From an uncultured bacterium (GTDB lineage: Bacteria > Actinomycetota > Coriobacteriia > Coriobacteriales > Coriobacteriaceae), in NCBI GenBank assembly GCA_905215725.1, contig CAJMRD010000013.1, forward strand, positions 1-29,713: DNA of 29,713 nt, given 5' to 3'. Positions 1-8,113 of the stretch are shown here, piece after piece. The translations under genes and the position numbers were made by a program. Below the pieces are notes generated by a model. That model had not been told where the DNA came from, did not search any database, and saw only the letters and a list, made by a program, of their open reading frames with translations. Position 1 is the first letter of the stretch. Each line of letters starts with the position of its first letter.

Positions 1-578
1 GCCGCCTTGCCGTTTTCAAAGCGGTGCAGCAGCATGGCGCAGACAATCGCCATCGCGCCGGTCGCCTTGTCCGGGCCGTTGTCGATATCCGCCTGAACGA
101 ACGGGAAGAACGCTCCGGCGGCGTTTTTGAGCGCGTAGCCCTTCTCCGTGATGGTGAAGGAAACCATTTGCAGGCTCGGGTCGGCGAAGACCGCCTTGAG
201 TCGGCTCCATGCCTCCGGCACGCCCGACTGCGCCTTGATGGCCTCGCTCAGCGAGCCGAGCACGCGCTTGTCGGTCGTCGCGTCCGCGTTGAGCGTGACG
301 GCCAGCACGAGGTTGTCATACGGCGTGTAAATCTGATCCACCACGTCGAAATCGAAGGTCTCCACGCAGGTGATGCCGCGATCCATTTCGCCCTTGGCGA
401 TCAGCGTATCGGCCAGACCGCCCACGAAGATGCGGAAGATGTTGCCCGCGCCGAAGTGCGCCCAGACCGGGTGCGCCTTCGCCTTTTCGGCCGCCGCCTG
501 AACGTCGTATTCCGGCAGCTTGACGCCGGCGCTCTGCCACGCGGCGGTATCCTTGATTCCTTCAAACGTCAGTTTCAT
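1..578 (-). CDS. uxuB: Mannitol dehydrogenase family oxidoreductase, likely D-fructuronate reductase (partial, C-terminus beyond window)
   Basis: This frame stays open from an ATG at 578 to the left edge, giving about 192 residues. It begins MKLTFEGIKDTAAWQSAG and carries HFGAGNIFRIF near residues 41-51, the N-terminal nucleotide-binding signature of the polyol/mannitol dehydrogenase family. Family members run to roughly 480-540 residues, so more than half is missing. A GAGGGG ribosome site lies in the end of uxuA, and the start follows the uxuA stop by 4 nt, so the two are probably co-translated. The paired mannonate dehydratase suggests NADH-dependent interconversion of D-fructuronate and D-mannonate in the cytoplasm, for glucuronate catabolism. 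Tagaturonate or mannitol as substrate cannot be excluded from this fragment. The family call is firm; the substrate is inferred from context. Confidence 0.82.
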   Translation of the reverse strand, partial: MKLTFEGIKDTAAWQSAGVKLPEYDVQAAAEKAKAHPVWAHFGAGNIFRIFVGGLADTLIAKGEMDRGITCVETFDFDVVDQIYTPYDNLVLAVTLNADATTDKRVLGSLSEAIKAQSGVPEAWSRLKAVFADPSLQMVSFTITEKGYALKNAAGAFFPFVQADIDNGPDKATGAMAIVCAMLLHRFENGKA

Positions 579-582
579 ACGC

Positions 583-1668
583 TCATCCCCTCTTCGCGTT
601 CTTGTCGATGGCTTCCCAGAGGCCGTTGAGGTACGCAATGCCCAGCGCGCGGTCATACAGGCCGTAGCCGGGGCGGCCGATCTCATCCCAAATCATGCGG
701 CCGTGGTCCGGGCGGATGTAGGTATCCGGGCAGGTCTCATACGCGGCCTTCATAATCTCGTACATATCCAGATCGCCGTCGGAGGACAGGTGGCTGCTCT
801 CGCGGAAGCGGCGGTCGCTGCCCAGATGCTTGATGTTGCGCACATGCAGGCAGCCGATGCGGTTCATCTCGCCGAAGTGGCGAACCATCGCCGGGATATC
901 GTTCTGCACGTTGCTGCCCAGCGAGCCCGTGCACAGGCAGAGCGTGTTGCAGGGGCTGTCGTGCAGCTTCACCATGCGGTCAAAGCCCGCCTGATCGTGC
1001 GTGATGCGCGGCAGGCCGAAAATCGGCCAGCCCGGATCGTCCGGATGGCAAGCCATCTTCACGCCGACCTCTTCGCAGGTCGGGATGATGCCGTCGAGGA
1101 AATACTTGAAGTTTTCAAACAGCTTCTCCTCGTCCACGCTCTTGTAGAGCTCCAGCACGTGCTCCAGCTCGGCCAGACGGGCGGGCTCCCAGCCCGGCAG
1201 GGTGAAGCCGTTGGAGTTTTCGGCCGTGCGGCGGACGATCTCCATCGGGGTCATCGCGCCCAGCTCGGCCTCATCGTAATACAGGCTGTTGGAGCCGTCC
1301 TCCGGGATGACGCGCGCCAAATCGGTGCGCAGCCAGTCCAGCACCGGCATGAAGTTGTAGACGATGACCTTCACGCCATACTTCGCCAGATTGCGGATGG
1401 ACTTGCAGTAATTCTCGATGTACATATCGCGCGTGGGCAGGCCGAGCTTGATATCCTCATGCACGTTGACGCTCTCGATGACCTCGCACTCGAGCCCCGC
1501 GGCATGGACCTCGTCGATATACGCCTTGATCTCGTCTTCTTCCCAGACCTCGCCCGCGGCCTTGTAATCAAGCACGCCCATCAGGCCGGTGCAGCCGGGG
1601 ATCTGCTTGATCTGCTTGAGCGTGATCTTGTCGCTCTGACTGCCATACCAGCGAAACGTCATTTTCAT
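583..1668 (-). CDS. uxuA: D-mannonate dehydratase
   Basis: The enzyme dehydrates D-mannonate to 2-keto-3-deoxygluconate in the hexuronate (Ashwell) pathway and needs Mn2+ or Fe2+. The product is 361 residues, normal for UxuA. The start MKMTFRWYG is the usual family N-terminus. A longer frame from 1704 adds 12 residues (MRPNEPKGERKN) that span the AAAGGAG ribosome-binding region, so the ATG at 1668 is preferred. Visible metal and active-site segments are ACHPDDP, LCLCTGS, HVRNIK and RPDHGR. The gene is followed after 4 nt by the uxuB-like gene, forming an operon. The upstream region is shared with the divergent gene at 1902. Confidence 0.93.
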   Translation of the reverse strand: MKMTFRWYGSQSDKITLKQIKQIPGCTGLMGVLDYKAAGEVWEEDEIKAYIDEVHAAGLECEVIESVNVHEDIKLGLPTRDMYIENYCKSIRNLAKYGVKVIVYNFMPVLDWLRTDLARVIPEDGSNSLYYDEAELGAMTPMEIVRRTAENSNGFTLPGWEPARLAELEHVLELYKSVDEEKLFENFKYFLDGIIPTCEEVGVKMACHPDDPGWPIFGLPRITHDQAGFDRMVKLHDSPCNTLCLCTGSLGSNVQNDIPAMVRHFGEMNRIGCLHVRNIKHLGSDRRFRESSHLSSDGDLDMYEIMKAAYETCPDTYIRPDHGRMIWDEIGRPGYGLYDRALGIAYLNGLWEAIDKNAKRG

Positions 1669-1831
1669 GTTCTTCCGTTCTCCTTTCGGTTCGTTCGGTC
1701 TCATGGTGCAACGTCTTGTTGTTTACTAGTATTCTAGCACATTTTAAGGCGAATGGCTACCCTATTTTCAAGTTTTTTCCTGTTATCCGACGGCTTTTGC
1801 GCTCCGGATCAAACAATTCACGCAAAAAGAA

Positions 1832-1860
1832 TTGCTTTTCCCGCCGCATCCAGATATACT
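1832..1860 (+). promoter_or_regulatory. Sigma-70-type promoter for the TPR membrane protein gene
   Basis: TTGCTT at 1832-1837 and TATACT at 1855-1860 are separated by 17 nt. The predicted start point near 1867 gives a short leader before the TTAAGGAG ribosome site and the ATG at 1902. On the opposite strand, ATTCTA at 1731-1736 reads as a possible TAGAAT -10 box for uxuA, but no good -35 partner is visible. Confidence 0.7.
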
Positions 1861-1901
1861 ATACTCATCCTGACGCTATAAATTAAGGAGTTGTTGATCC
1901 G

Positions 1902-2729
1902 ATGCTGACCCTCTTTCCCAAGTTTAAGACGCGGCTGATCCTGTTTGAAGGGCTGTTTGTCGCGCTGATGGCGGCGCTCTATCTGCTCAAGCCGACGATG
2001 AACCCGATTGCGATGATCCTGATGCTGATTGTCGGCTGTCTGTTCATCGCCGCCGCGCAGTACATCAACGCCGCGAACGCGCACAGCCGCCAGCTCAACC
2101 GGCTGTATAACCAGCTCGACGTGGACGGCTTTTTGAAGGAATACGAGCCGCACCTTCAGCAGAACCCGAAAAACCCCAACCTGTATATGATGGTTCGGCT
2201 GCACCTGTCCAACGCCTATGCCGCGCAGGGGCGCTTTGGCGACGCGATGAAGCTGCTGGTCGCCACGGAGATTCGGGAAGGCAAAAAGCCCGAGCAGGCG
2301 CTGATGAGCCGCTTTGCCGTCACCAGCAACCTGTGCTACTGTGCCGAACAGATGGGCGATCTCGACGCGGCGAAAAAATACCTCGACGAGCTGCACGGCT
2401 ACAAGAAGCAGCTCGAGGCGATTCAGGAGACGAAGAAGCCCAAGCAGCGCATGGCTTTCTCCTGCGAGCTGAACGACCAGTGCATGAAGCTGCTCTCCAC
2501 CGGCAAATGCGACATTCAGGCGCTCAAGACGCAGGTGCAGCAGAACAACACCCAGCAGCTCCACCGCATCACCACCTCGCTGTGGATTGCGCGCGCCTAT
2601 CTGGCCGAGCAGAACCGCCGCGAGGCCGAGAACATCCTCCAGCAGATCGTCAAGCTCGCGCCCGATCTCTACCCCGGCCGGGAGGCCGCCCGCCTGCTCG
2701 CCGAGCTGCCCGCCAAGGCGGAAGGCTGA
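1902..2729 (+). CDS. Membrane-anchored tetratricopeptide-repeat-like protein, function unknown
   Basis: The 275-residue product has two closely spaced hydrophobic segments at about residues 12-29 and 34-54. A soluble helical region follows. Segments such as MVRLHLSNAYAAQGRFGDA and TTSLWIARAYLAEQNRREAE have the small/aromatic spacing of TPR helices. The soluble part is probably anchored to the membrane by the N-terminal hairpin, and which side it faces cannot be told. TPR domains usually serve as protein-binding platforms, but no partner is apparent here. An AAGGAG ribosome site precedes the ATG by about 12 nt, and a strong terminator follows, so the gene is probably monocistronic. I do not recognise a named family. 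Confidence 0.75.
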   Translation: MLTLFPKFKTRLILFEGLFVALMAALYLLKPTMNPIAMILMLIVGCLFIAAAQYINAANAHSRQLNRLYNQLDVDGFLKEYEPHLQQNPKNPNLYMMVRLHLSNAYAAQGRFGDAMKLLVATEIREGKKPEQALMSRFAVTSNLCYCAEQMGDLDAAKKYLDELHGYKKQLEAIQETKKPKQRMAFSCELNDQCMKLLSTGKCDIQALKTQVQQNNTQQLHRITTSLWIARAYLAEQNRREAENILQQIVKLAPDLYPGREAARLLAELPAKAEG

Positions 2730-2748
2730 TTGTTCGTCTCTCCTTTTC

Positions 2749-2799
2749 AGCGCTCCGCGCCCCTCGCTTTTGCGATTTCAGCGCGGGGCGCTGTTTTTT
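2749..2799 (+). terminator. Rho-independent terminator of the TPR protein gene
   Basis: A 12-bp GC-rich stem (2749-2760 with 2781-2792, one G-U pair) is followed by a T-run at 2794-2799. Confidence 0.85.
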
Positions 2800-2831
2800 G
2801 CCGAAAATCGTCTTTTTCTGTAAAAAAGGGG

Positions 2832-2860
2832 TTGCTTTTTCCCGCTGACCATGATATAAT
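2832..2860 (+). promoter_or_regulatory. Promoter of tRNA-Lys
   Basis: TTGCTT at 2832-2837 and a perfect TATAAT at 2855-2860 are 17 nt apart. They lie about 22 nt before the mature tRNA 5' end, consistent with a strong stable-RNA promoter. Confidence 0.85.
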
Positions 2861-2882
2861 CCTTTTCGCGTTGAGCAATCAA

Positions 2883-2958
2883 GCACCTTTAGCTCAGTTG
2901 GTAGAGCACCTGACTCTTAATCAGGGTGCCCAGGGTTCGAGCCCCTGAAGGTGCACCA
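2883..2958 (+). tRNA. tRNA-Lys (anticodon CTT)
   Basis: The 76-nt gene folds as a standard cloverleaf. Acceptor strands GCACCTT and AAGGTGC pair. The D-arm region is AGCTCAGTTGGTAGAGC, the anticodon loop is CTCTTAA with anticodon CTT, and the T-loop region is GGTTCGAGCCC. The 3' CCA is encoded. It stands alone between its own promoter and terminator. Confidence 0.97.
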
Positions 2959-2964
2959 GTTTTG

Positions 2965-2994
2965 AAACCGAAGTCGAAAGATTTCGGTTTTTTT
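2965..2994 (+). terminator. Terminator after tRNA-Lys
   Basis: AAACCGAA (2965-2972) pairs with TTCGGTTT (2983-2990), and the T-run extends to 2994. Confidence 0.8.
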
Positions 2995-3099
2995 CTATAG
3001 GAAAGTGCATGAAATCGTCCGCGTGAGCAGGGCTTTTACGCCTTGCAGATTTCGGCGGAGGCGAGGGCGGGCTTACCCGCTTTTTGTGCCGGAATATGA

Positions 3100-3147
3100 C
3101 AAAACAAGCGGAATCCGTTCAAACCGATGCGGATTCCGCTTGTTTTG
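3100..3147. terminator. 18-bp perfect inverted repeat, probable terminator of the TetR gene
   Basis: Bases 3100-3117 pair perfectly with 3130-3147 around a 12-nt loop. The arms end in A/T-rich tracts (CAAAAC and GTTTTG), so it could stop transcription from both sides. It lies about 55 nt beyond the TetR stop. No convincing gene was seen between the tRNA terminator and 3200. Confidence 0.7.
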
Positions 3148-3200
3148 CGTTTTTATCGTTTATTTCGCGCGCCTCGGGTTTTGCGCGCGTTCATGCCGCT

Positions 3201-3815
3201 TCATTTCAGATTCGGAATACCGTTCATAATTCCCTGTCGAATCAGGGAGTCGGCTAAAACCGCCATGCTCTCGGCGGATTCTGCGCAGTCCCGGTGAAGC
3301 CACGTTCTGAGCAGGCCGACAAAGCCCAGTGCACCGAACGCATAGCGGTATTCGAATTCCGTTTCATTATCCAGATAGCCGTTGAGCCATTCCGTGCGCA
3401 GTTTCTCCTGAATCACGTCGCTGAGCCGCTGCAAAAACTTGATATCGCCATTGTCACTCAGCAAAACCCGGCAGATTTCCTTATTTTCGGCCACAATGTG
3501 AAATACGTCCGTCAGCATGGGGCGGATGTGAGCCAGAACCGGCTCGCCCTTGTGTGCGAGGATGACTTCGTTGAGCTGTTCGAAAAGGTCTTCCTCCAGA
3601 CGTTCGAGCAGATCGAATATATCCCGATAATAGAGATAAAAAGTTCCGCGATTGACGTCAACCCGTTCGGCCAACTCGCGCACAGTGATATCCTTCACCT
3701 GTTTATGCTGCATCAGTTCGATCAACCCCTGACTGAGCAGCTTTTTTGTGCGTCGAACCCGACGATCCTCTTTTTTCTCCGTTCCGTTTTCCGTTTTCAT
3801 TTCTTTCATGTTCAT
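3201..3815 (-). CDS. TetR/AcrR-family transcriptional regulator
   Basis: The 204-residue product is typical in length for a TetR repressor. The helix-turn-helix domain covers about residues 20-66, with ITVRELAERVDVNRGTFYLY matching the family's recognition region. The C-terminal all-helical part would bind a ligand and form the dimer interface. It is transcribed away from the MMPL exporter gene. The intervening 192 nt hold overlapping divergent promoters and a palindrome on the -35 boxes. The usual logic is repression of itself and the exporter, relieved by an exported compound; that is inference from layout. The start is supported by an AGAGG ribosome site upstream of MNMKEM, but a start at the second or third methionine is possible. 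Confidence 0.9.
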   Translation of the reverse strand: MNMKEMKTENGTEKKEDRRVRRTKKLLSQGLIELMQHKQVKDITVRELAERVDVNRGTFYLYYRDIFDLLERLEEDLFEQLNEVILAHKGEPVLAHIRPMLTDVFHIVAENKEICRVLLSDNGDIKFLQRLSDVIQEKLRTEWLNGYLDNETEFEYRYAFGALGFVGLLRTWLHRDCAESAESMAVLADSLIRQGIMNGIPNLK

Positions 3816-3934
3816 AAGCGCCTCTTTTTCAACACATTTTTGATTTGTGTTTGTTTTTTAGCCGTTTTTCCATTTTCTGTTCAATGAATAAACTGACCTT
3901 CAAAAACTGTTTATTGATTTTCTTCATCAGTCCT

Positions 3935-3963
3935 ATTATACTATCACACGTTGATAAAGTCAA
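3935..3963 (-). promoter_or_regulatory. Promoter of the TetR regulator gene
   Basis: Read on the minus strand, TTGACT (3963-3958) and TATAAT (3940-3935) are 17 nt apart. The -35 box lies inside the 3950-3964 palindrome. Confidence 0.8.
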
Positions 3964-3964
3964 C
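3950..3964. promoter_or_regulatory. Candidate TetR-type operator palindrome
   Basis: GTTGATAAAGTCAAC is an inverted repeat (GTTGA and TCAAC, 5-nt centre) containing both divergent -35 boxes. Binding there would block both promoters. The 8-mer TGTTCAAT also occurs at 3878-3885 and 3969-3976 and could be an extra recognition element. Confidence 0.6.
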
Positions 3965-3979
3965 ATAGTGTTCAATAAT
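3951..3979 (+). promoter_or_regulatory. Promoter of the MMPL exporter operon
   Basis: TTGATA (3951-3956) and AATAAT (3974-3979) are separated by 17 nt. The -35 box overlaps the palindrome and the opposing -35 box. Confidence 0.65.
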
Positions 3980-4007
3980 CAAATACAGTTCAAAAGGAGG
4001 AACTCTT

Positions 4008-6074
4008 GTGAACCGATTTGCAAGGTGGGTGGTCAAGCACCGTGTCGTCGTCGTCATCATCTGTTTGGCGCTGATGATTCCGTCCATATTCGGCATGGCA
4101 TCCACTCGGGTCAAATACGACCTTTTGTATTATCTGCCGGAGGAGCTGGATACCATCAAGGGGCAGAACATCCTGATGGAGGACTTTGGCAAAGGCGCTT
4201 TTTCGCTCTGTATCACCGAGGGATTAAACGAAGTCGATCAAGCCGATCTGGAAGAATCCATTCGCGGGATCCCGCATGTCGATACGGTCGTCGGCTACGC
4301 TTCTGCGCTGAACGGCTCCATTCCCTCCGAAATTCTGCCGGACGATATCCGCGGACGCTTTGAAAATGGAAACGACCGCATTATCGCCGTCTTCTTCGAC
4401 GATACGTCCTCCGCAGAAGGAACGATGGAGGCCATCACCGAAATCCGCAGAGTTGCGGGGGAAAAGTGCTTCGTTTCAGGCCTGTCCGCCGTGGTTACGG
4501 ATACCAAAGCGCTGGTGGAGGATCAGGAAGGCATTTACGTCGCCATCGCCGTCGCGCTTTGCTGCGTCGTGCTGATGCTGACGATGGATTCGTTCCTGCT
4601 GCCGCTGATCTTCCTGTGCTGCATCGGCGTTTCCATCCTCTGGAACATGGGCAGCAATTACCTGATGGGTGAAATTTCTTATATCACCAAGGCGGTTGCG
4701 GCGGTGCTTCAGTTGGCCGTAACGCTGGATTATTCCATCTTCCTTTGGCACAGCTATAAGGAACAGAAGACGCTTTGCAGCGACCGCGATGATGCGATGG
4801 CCGCCGCAATCGGGCAGACATTCTCCTCGATTGTCGGCAGCAGCCTGACGACGGTTGCGGGTTTCGTCGCGATTTGCTTTATGAGCTTCACGCTCGGCCG
4901 CGATCTCGGCATCGTTATGAGCAAGGGCGTTATCCTCGGCGTGCTGGGCACGGTGACGCTGCTCCCGTGCGTCATCCGCATGATGGATAACCTGATTACA
5001 AAGACCTCGCACAAGCCACTCCTGCCCAGCGTGGCGAGCATCAGCCGTTTCATCGTCAAGCATTACAAGGCGCTTTGCGCGCTGGCCGTCGTGCTGTGCA
5101 TCCCGGCGTTCTACGGTTACAGCAACGTAAACGTATACTATGATATGAGTTCGTGCCTGCCGGAGGATCTCCTGTCCGTGAAGGCCAATGAAAAGCTCTC
5201 CGAATCCTTCGACGTTTCCACCAACCATCTGGTTCTGATTGATGCCGACGTTTCTCAGAAGAATGTCATCGCCATGACCCGTGAGTTTAAGCAGGTGGAC
5301 GGCGTGCAGGATGTGCTGTCGCTGGACAGCCTGCTGGGCAGCAACATTCCGGAGAGCATCCTTCCGGATGCAGGCATCAGTCTGCTCAAGAGCGATCGCT
5401 ACCAGATGATGCTGATTTCCTCGTCCTATGTCATCTCTTCCGACGCGGTCAACCAGCAGATCGACGAGCTGAACGCGATCCTCAAGAAATACGACGAGGG
5501 CGGCATGCTGATCGGCGAAGCGCCCTGCACGAAGGATCTGATCAACTGCACCGACCGCGACTTCAAGGTGGTCAGCGTCATCTCCATCGCCGCGATTTTC
5601 GTCATCATCGCGTTGGTGCTCAAATCGTTCTCTCTGCCGATTCTGCTCGTCGCCATGATCGAGCTTGCCATTGCGCTCAACCTGTGTATTCCGTACTTCA
5701 CGGGAACGACGCTTCCGTTTGTCGGCCCGATCCTGATTTCGACCATTCAGCTCGGCGCGACGGTGGATTACGCCATTCTGATGACCACGCGGTATAAGCA
5801 GGGTAGAATGGCGGGCAAGGAGAAAAAAGTGGCGGTGGGCGAGGCGGTCGCCGCGTCCGCGCAGTCCATTCTGGTCAGCGGCGTCAGCTTCTTTGCTTCG
5901 ACGTTCGGCGTCGGCCTGTATTCCAACGTGGATATCATCTCTTCGATGTGCAGCCTGATTGCCCGCGGCGCACTGTGCTCGGTGGCGGTCGTGCTGTTCC
6001 TGCTGCCTGCAATGCTGCTGCTTTGCGACGGCTTCATCGTCCGCACCACGGTTGGCATGAAGAAAAAAGCGTAA
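4008..6074 (+). CDS. MMPL/RND-superfamily transporter
   Basis: The 688-residue protein has the internal duplication of the MMPL family. Each half begins with one membrane helix (about residues 8-28 and 350-370). An external domain follows, then a block of five or six helices. The half-signatures are LDYSIFLWHSYKEQ and ATVDYAILMTTRYKQ, in the helix that carries the proton-relay acidic residue. At under 700 residues it is shorter than mycobacterial MmpL proteins but normal for Bacillota relatives. Translation starts at GTG (4008) with AAAGGAGG 7 nt upstream. The lipoprotein gene follows after 35 nt. Export of a lipid, peptide or drug driven by the proton gradient is likely; the substrate is unknown. 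Confidence 0.9.
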   Translation: MNRFARWVVKHRVVVVIICLALMIPSIFGMASTRVKYDLLYYLPEELDTIKGQNILMEDFGKGAFSLCITEGLNEVDQADLEESIRGIPHVDTVVGYASALNGSIPSEILPDDIRGRFENGNDRIIAVFFDDTSSAEGTMEAITEIRRVAGEKCFVSGLSAVVTDTKALVEDQEGIYVAIAVALCCVVLMLTMDSFLLPLIFLCCIGVSILWNMGSNYLMGEISYITKAVAAVLQLAVTLDYSIFLWHSYKEQKTLCSDRDDAMAAAIGQTFSSIVGSSLTTVAGFVAICFMSFTLGRDLGIVMSKGVILGVLGTVTLLPCVIRMMDNLITKTSHKPLLPSVASISRFIVKHYKALCALAVVLCIPAFYGYSNVNVYYDMSSCLPEDLLSVKANEKLSESFDVSTNHLVLIDADVSQKNVIAMTREFKQVDGVQDVLSLDSLLGSNIPESILPDAGISLLKSDRYQMMLISSSYVISSDAVNQQIDELNAILKKYDEGGMLIGEAPCTKDLINCTDRDFKVVSVISIAAIFVIIALVLKSFSLPILLVAMIELAIALNLCIPYFTGTTLPFVGPILISTIQLGATVDYAILMTTRYKQGRMAGKEKKVAVGEAVAASAQSILVSGVSFFASTFGVGLYSNVDIISSMCSLIARGALCSVAVVLFLLPAMLLLCDGFIVRTTVGMKKKA

Positions 6075-6109
6075 ATTTCGATCAGACAGAAAGAAAGGAT
6101 GGAAAACCT

Positions 6110-7936
6110 ATGAAAAAGCATGCGGTAGCGCTGCTGACAGCGCTTTGCGTGGCGGCTGGCTGCACGGCCAGCGCCGATACGGCCAAGCACGAGCGCGTTT
6201 ATGTGGTTGTCAATCACGACGGTGAGGTGCAGACTCTGCTGGACAACGTTCACCTTGAAAATGGTGACGCGCTGGATGTGCTCTCGGATCGCACGATGCT
6301 GAAGGATATTGAAAACGTCAGCGGCCATGAAACGTTCACCCTCGACGGTGAAACGCTGACCTGGCAGGCCGACGGCAGCAGCATCATCTATCAGGGCACG
6401 TCCGATAAGCGCCCGGACGTTCTTCCTCACGTCAGCTTCACGCTGAACGGCGAAAGCGCCACGGCGGAAGAAATTAAAAACGGTCAGGGCGTTGTGACGA
6501 TGGACGTCAGCTTCATGGTGGCGGAAAATGTTCCGTATCTTGCCCTGACTCTCATGCCCATCGACGACGCTACGCTGACCGGCGTGAGCGTGGAGAACGG
6601 AAAAATCGTGAGCGACGGCAGCCATAAGCTGCTGATTGGCTGGGCGGTTCCGGGCATGGACACCGACGCCGATCTGCCGACGCATTTCACCCTGACGGCT
6701 ACGGCCGACCACGCCGACTTGAGCTGGATGATGACGCTGGCGACCAGCGACCCGATCGACTGGCTTTGCAGCGCAGCCGATGAAAGAATCGGCGATTTGA
6801 ACGACAACGTCAATGAGCTGAAGACGGGTCTGACCGCGCTGTGTGACGGCGAAGCGCTGCCGGAGGGCGAGGGAACGCTGCACGATGGTCTTTCCGCGCT
6901 GTTCACGCTGTATGATGGCGTTGCGGCGCTTAATGACGGTGCCAAATCCCTGAGCGACGGCGCCAAGAGCCTCGATGACGGCGCATCTGAATTGGAAACG
7001 GGTCTGACAACGCTTGTCGCCAACAACGACGCGCTGAATCAGGGCGCGGCACAGCTTTTCAGCGCCGTGCTCGCGACAGCCAATCAGCAGCTCGCGGCGG
7101 CCGGACTGGATGCCGCCGGAATCACGCTGCCGGAACTGACGAGCGAAAACTACGCCGACGCTCTGGATGCGGCGCTGGCTCAGCTCAACCCCGAAACGCT
7201 GCTTGAAACCGCCAAGGAAACGGCGCGCGCACAGGTGAAGGCCGAAGTGATGAAGCAGGAAAAGGCGGTTCGAGAGGCCGTTTCTCAGGCGGTCAAGGCG
7301 CAGGTGCTGGAAGGTGTGCTTGCGCAGAGCGGCCTGAGCATGACGGCAGAGGATTACGGCAAGGCGGTCGAAGCCGGTCAGGTGACGCACGAACAGGCAC
7401 AGCAAATCAGCGCGGCCGTCGAACAGATGATGAACAGCGACGACGTCAAGGCCAAGCTGGAAGCCGCCGTTGCCGAACAGATTGACGCGCTTGTGGAGCA
7501 GAATCTGGCGGACGAATCCGTTCAGAAGCAGCTTGAAGAGGCCATTGCGCCCGCGAAAGCCGGTTATGATGCGCTCAATTCCCTCAAAACGCAGTTGGAT
7601 TCCGTCCATACGTTTGTAACCGGGCTGAGCAGCTACACGGATGGCGTCAGTCAGGCGGCGCAGGGAGCGACTACTCTGCACGCCGGCAGCACGCAGCTCT
7701 CCGACGGCGCAGTGCAGCTGAGCGATGGCACAGCCCAGCTTGCCGACGGTCTTGACGCGCTCAAGCAGACGTTGAATGCCGACGTTCTGCCGCTGCTCAA
7801 CGGCGACGTGCAGAAAGCGCTCGACGTGTTCGAAAACACCAAGAATCAGCTTGCCGCCGAAGTCAGCTTTGACCTGATCGACGACGGCATGGCGCACGAT
7901 ATGGTTTACATTATCCGCACGGATCTGAACAAATAA
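6110..7936 (+). CDS. Lipoprotein with YhgE/Pip-like Leu-Gly heptad repeats
   Basis: The product is 608 residues from the ATG at 6110, which has an AAAGGA ribosome site; an in-frame extension back to 5948 overlaps the exporter gene and is rejected. The N-terminus is a lipoprotein signal with lipobox VAAGC (Cys18). A beta-rich part follows to about residue 220. Leu/Gly/Asp repeats such as LSDGAKSLDDGASELETGL occur near 262-300. A long helical stretch comes next, then a second repeat block near 503-555 (LSDGAVQLSDGTAQLADGL). Such repeats occur in the YhgE/Pip family, whose usual membrane helices are absent here. It is co-transcribed with the MMPL transporter and may act as its external partner; that is inference. 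Confidence 0.8.
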   Translation: MKKHAVALLTALCVAAGCTASADTAKHERVYVVVNHDGEVQTLLDNVHLENGDALDVLSDRTMLKDIENVSGHETFTLDGETLTWQADGSSIIYQGTSDKRPDVLPHVSFTLNGESATAEEIKNGQGVVTMDVSFMVAENVPYLALTLMPIDDATLTGVSVENGKIVSDGSHKLLIGWAVPGMDTDADLPTHFTLTATADHADLSWMMTLATSDPIDWLCSAADERIGDLNDNVNELKTGLTALCDGEALPEGEGTLHDGLSALFTLYDGVAALNDGAKSLSDGAKSLDDGASELETGLTTLVANNDALNQGAAQLFSAVLATANQQLAAAGLDAAGITLPELTSENYADALDAALAQLNPETLLETAKETARAQVKAEVMKQEKAVREAVSQAVKAQVLEGVLAQSGLSMTAEDYGKAVEAGQVTHEQAQQISAAVEQMMNSDDVKAKLEAAVAEQIDALVEQNLADESVQKQLEEAIAPAKAGYDALNSLKTQLDSVHTFVTGLSSYTDGVSQAAQGATTLHAGSTQLSDGAVQLSDGTAQLADGLDALKQTLNADVLPLLNGDVQKALDVFENTKNQLAAEVSFDLIDDGMAHDMVYIIRTDLNK

Positions 7937-7947
7937 GGTCATTGGGC

Positions 7948-7985
7948 AAAATGCCGCTCGGTTTGAAACGCCGGGCGGCATTTTT
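7948..7985 (+). terminator. Terminator of the MMPL-lipoprotein operon
   Basis: ATGCCGCTCGG (7951-7961) pairs with CCGGGCGGCAT (7971-7981) with one wobble pair. Flanking A and T tracts follow, and the T-run ends at 7985. Confidence 0.85.
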
Positions 7986-8017
7986 GCTCTGAAAGCGCAA
8001 ATTCGCCGGTTTTCGAA

Positions 8018-8046
8018 TTGACGAAACCGCCGTTTTTCGTTATAAT
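8018..8046 (+). promoter_or_regulatory. Promoter of the MATE transporter gene
   Basis: TTGACG (8018-8023) and TATAAT (8041-8046) have a 17-nt spacer. The predicted start near 8053 leaves a leader of about 120 nt before the ATG at 8176. Confidence 0.85.
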
Positions 8047-8113
8047 GGAGATGGTATGTAAATTGAGTTTTGACGGATTTGGGGTTTTGAAACAAGTCAG
8101 GAGGCAACCGGCA

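Noticed and set aside
520..1737. A 405-codon plus-strand frame opposite uxuA
   Set aside because: It is the complement of a well-conserved enzyme gene and its translation is low-complexity (A, V, L, R, H), with no recognisable domain.
3005..3229. Small plus-strand frame after tRNA-Lys
   Set aside because: It reads through an 18-bp terminator hairpin, has no ribosome site, and resembles no protein.
5768..8107. A 779-codon minus-strand frame opposite the exporter and lipoprotein genes
   Set aside because: It runs across two genes with clear family signatures, has no ribosome site, and reads as an Arg/His-rich shadow.
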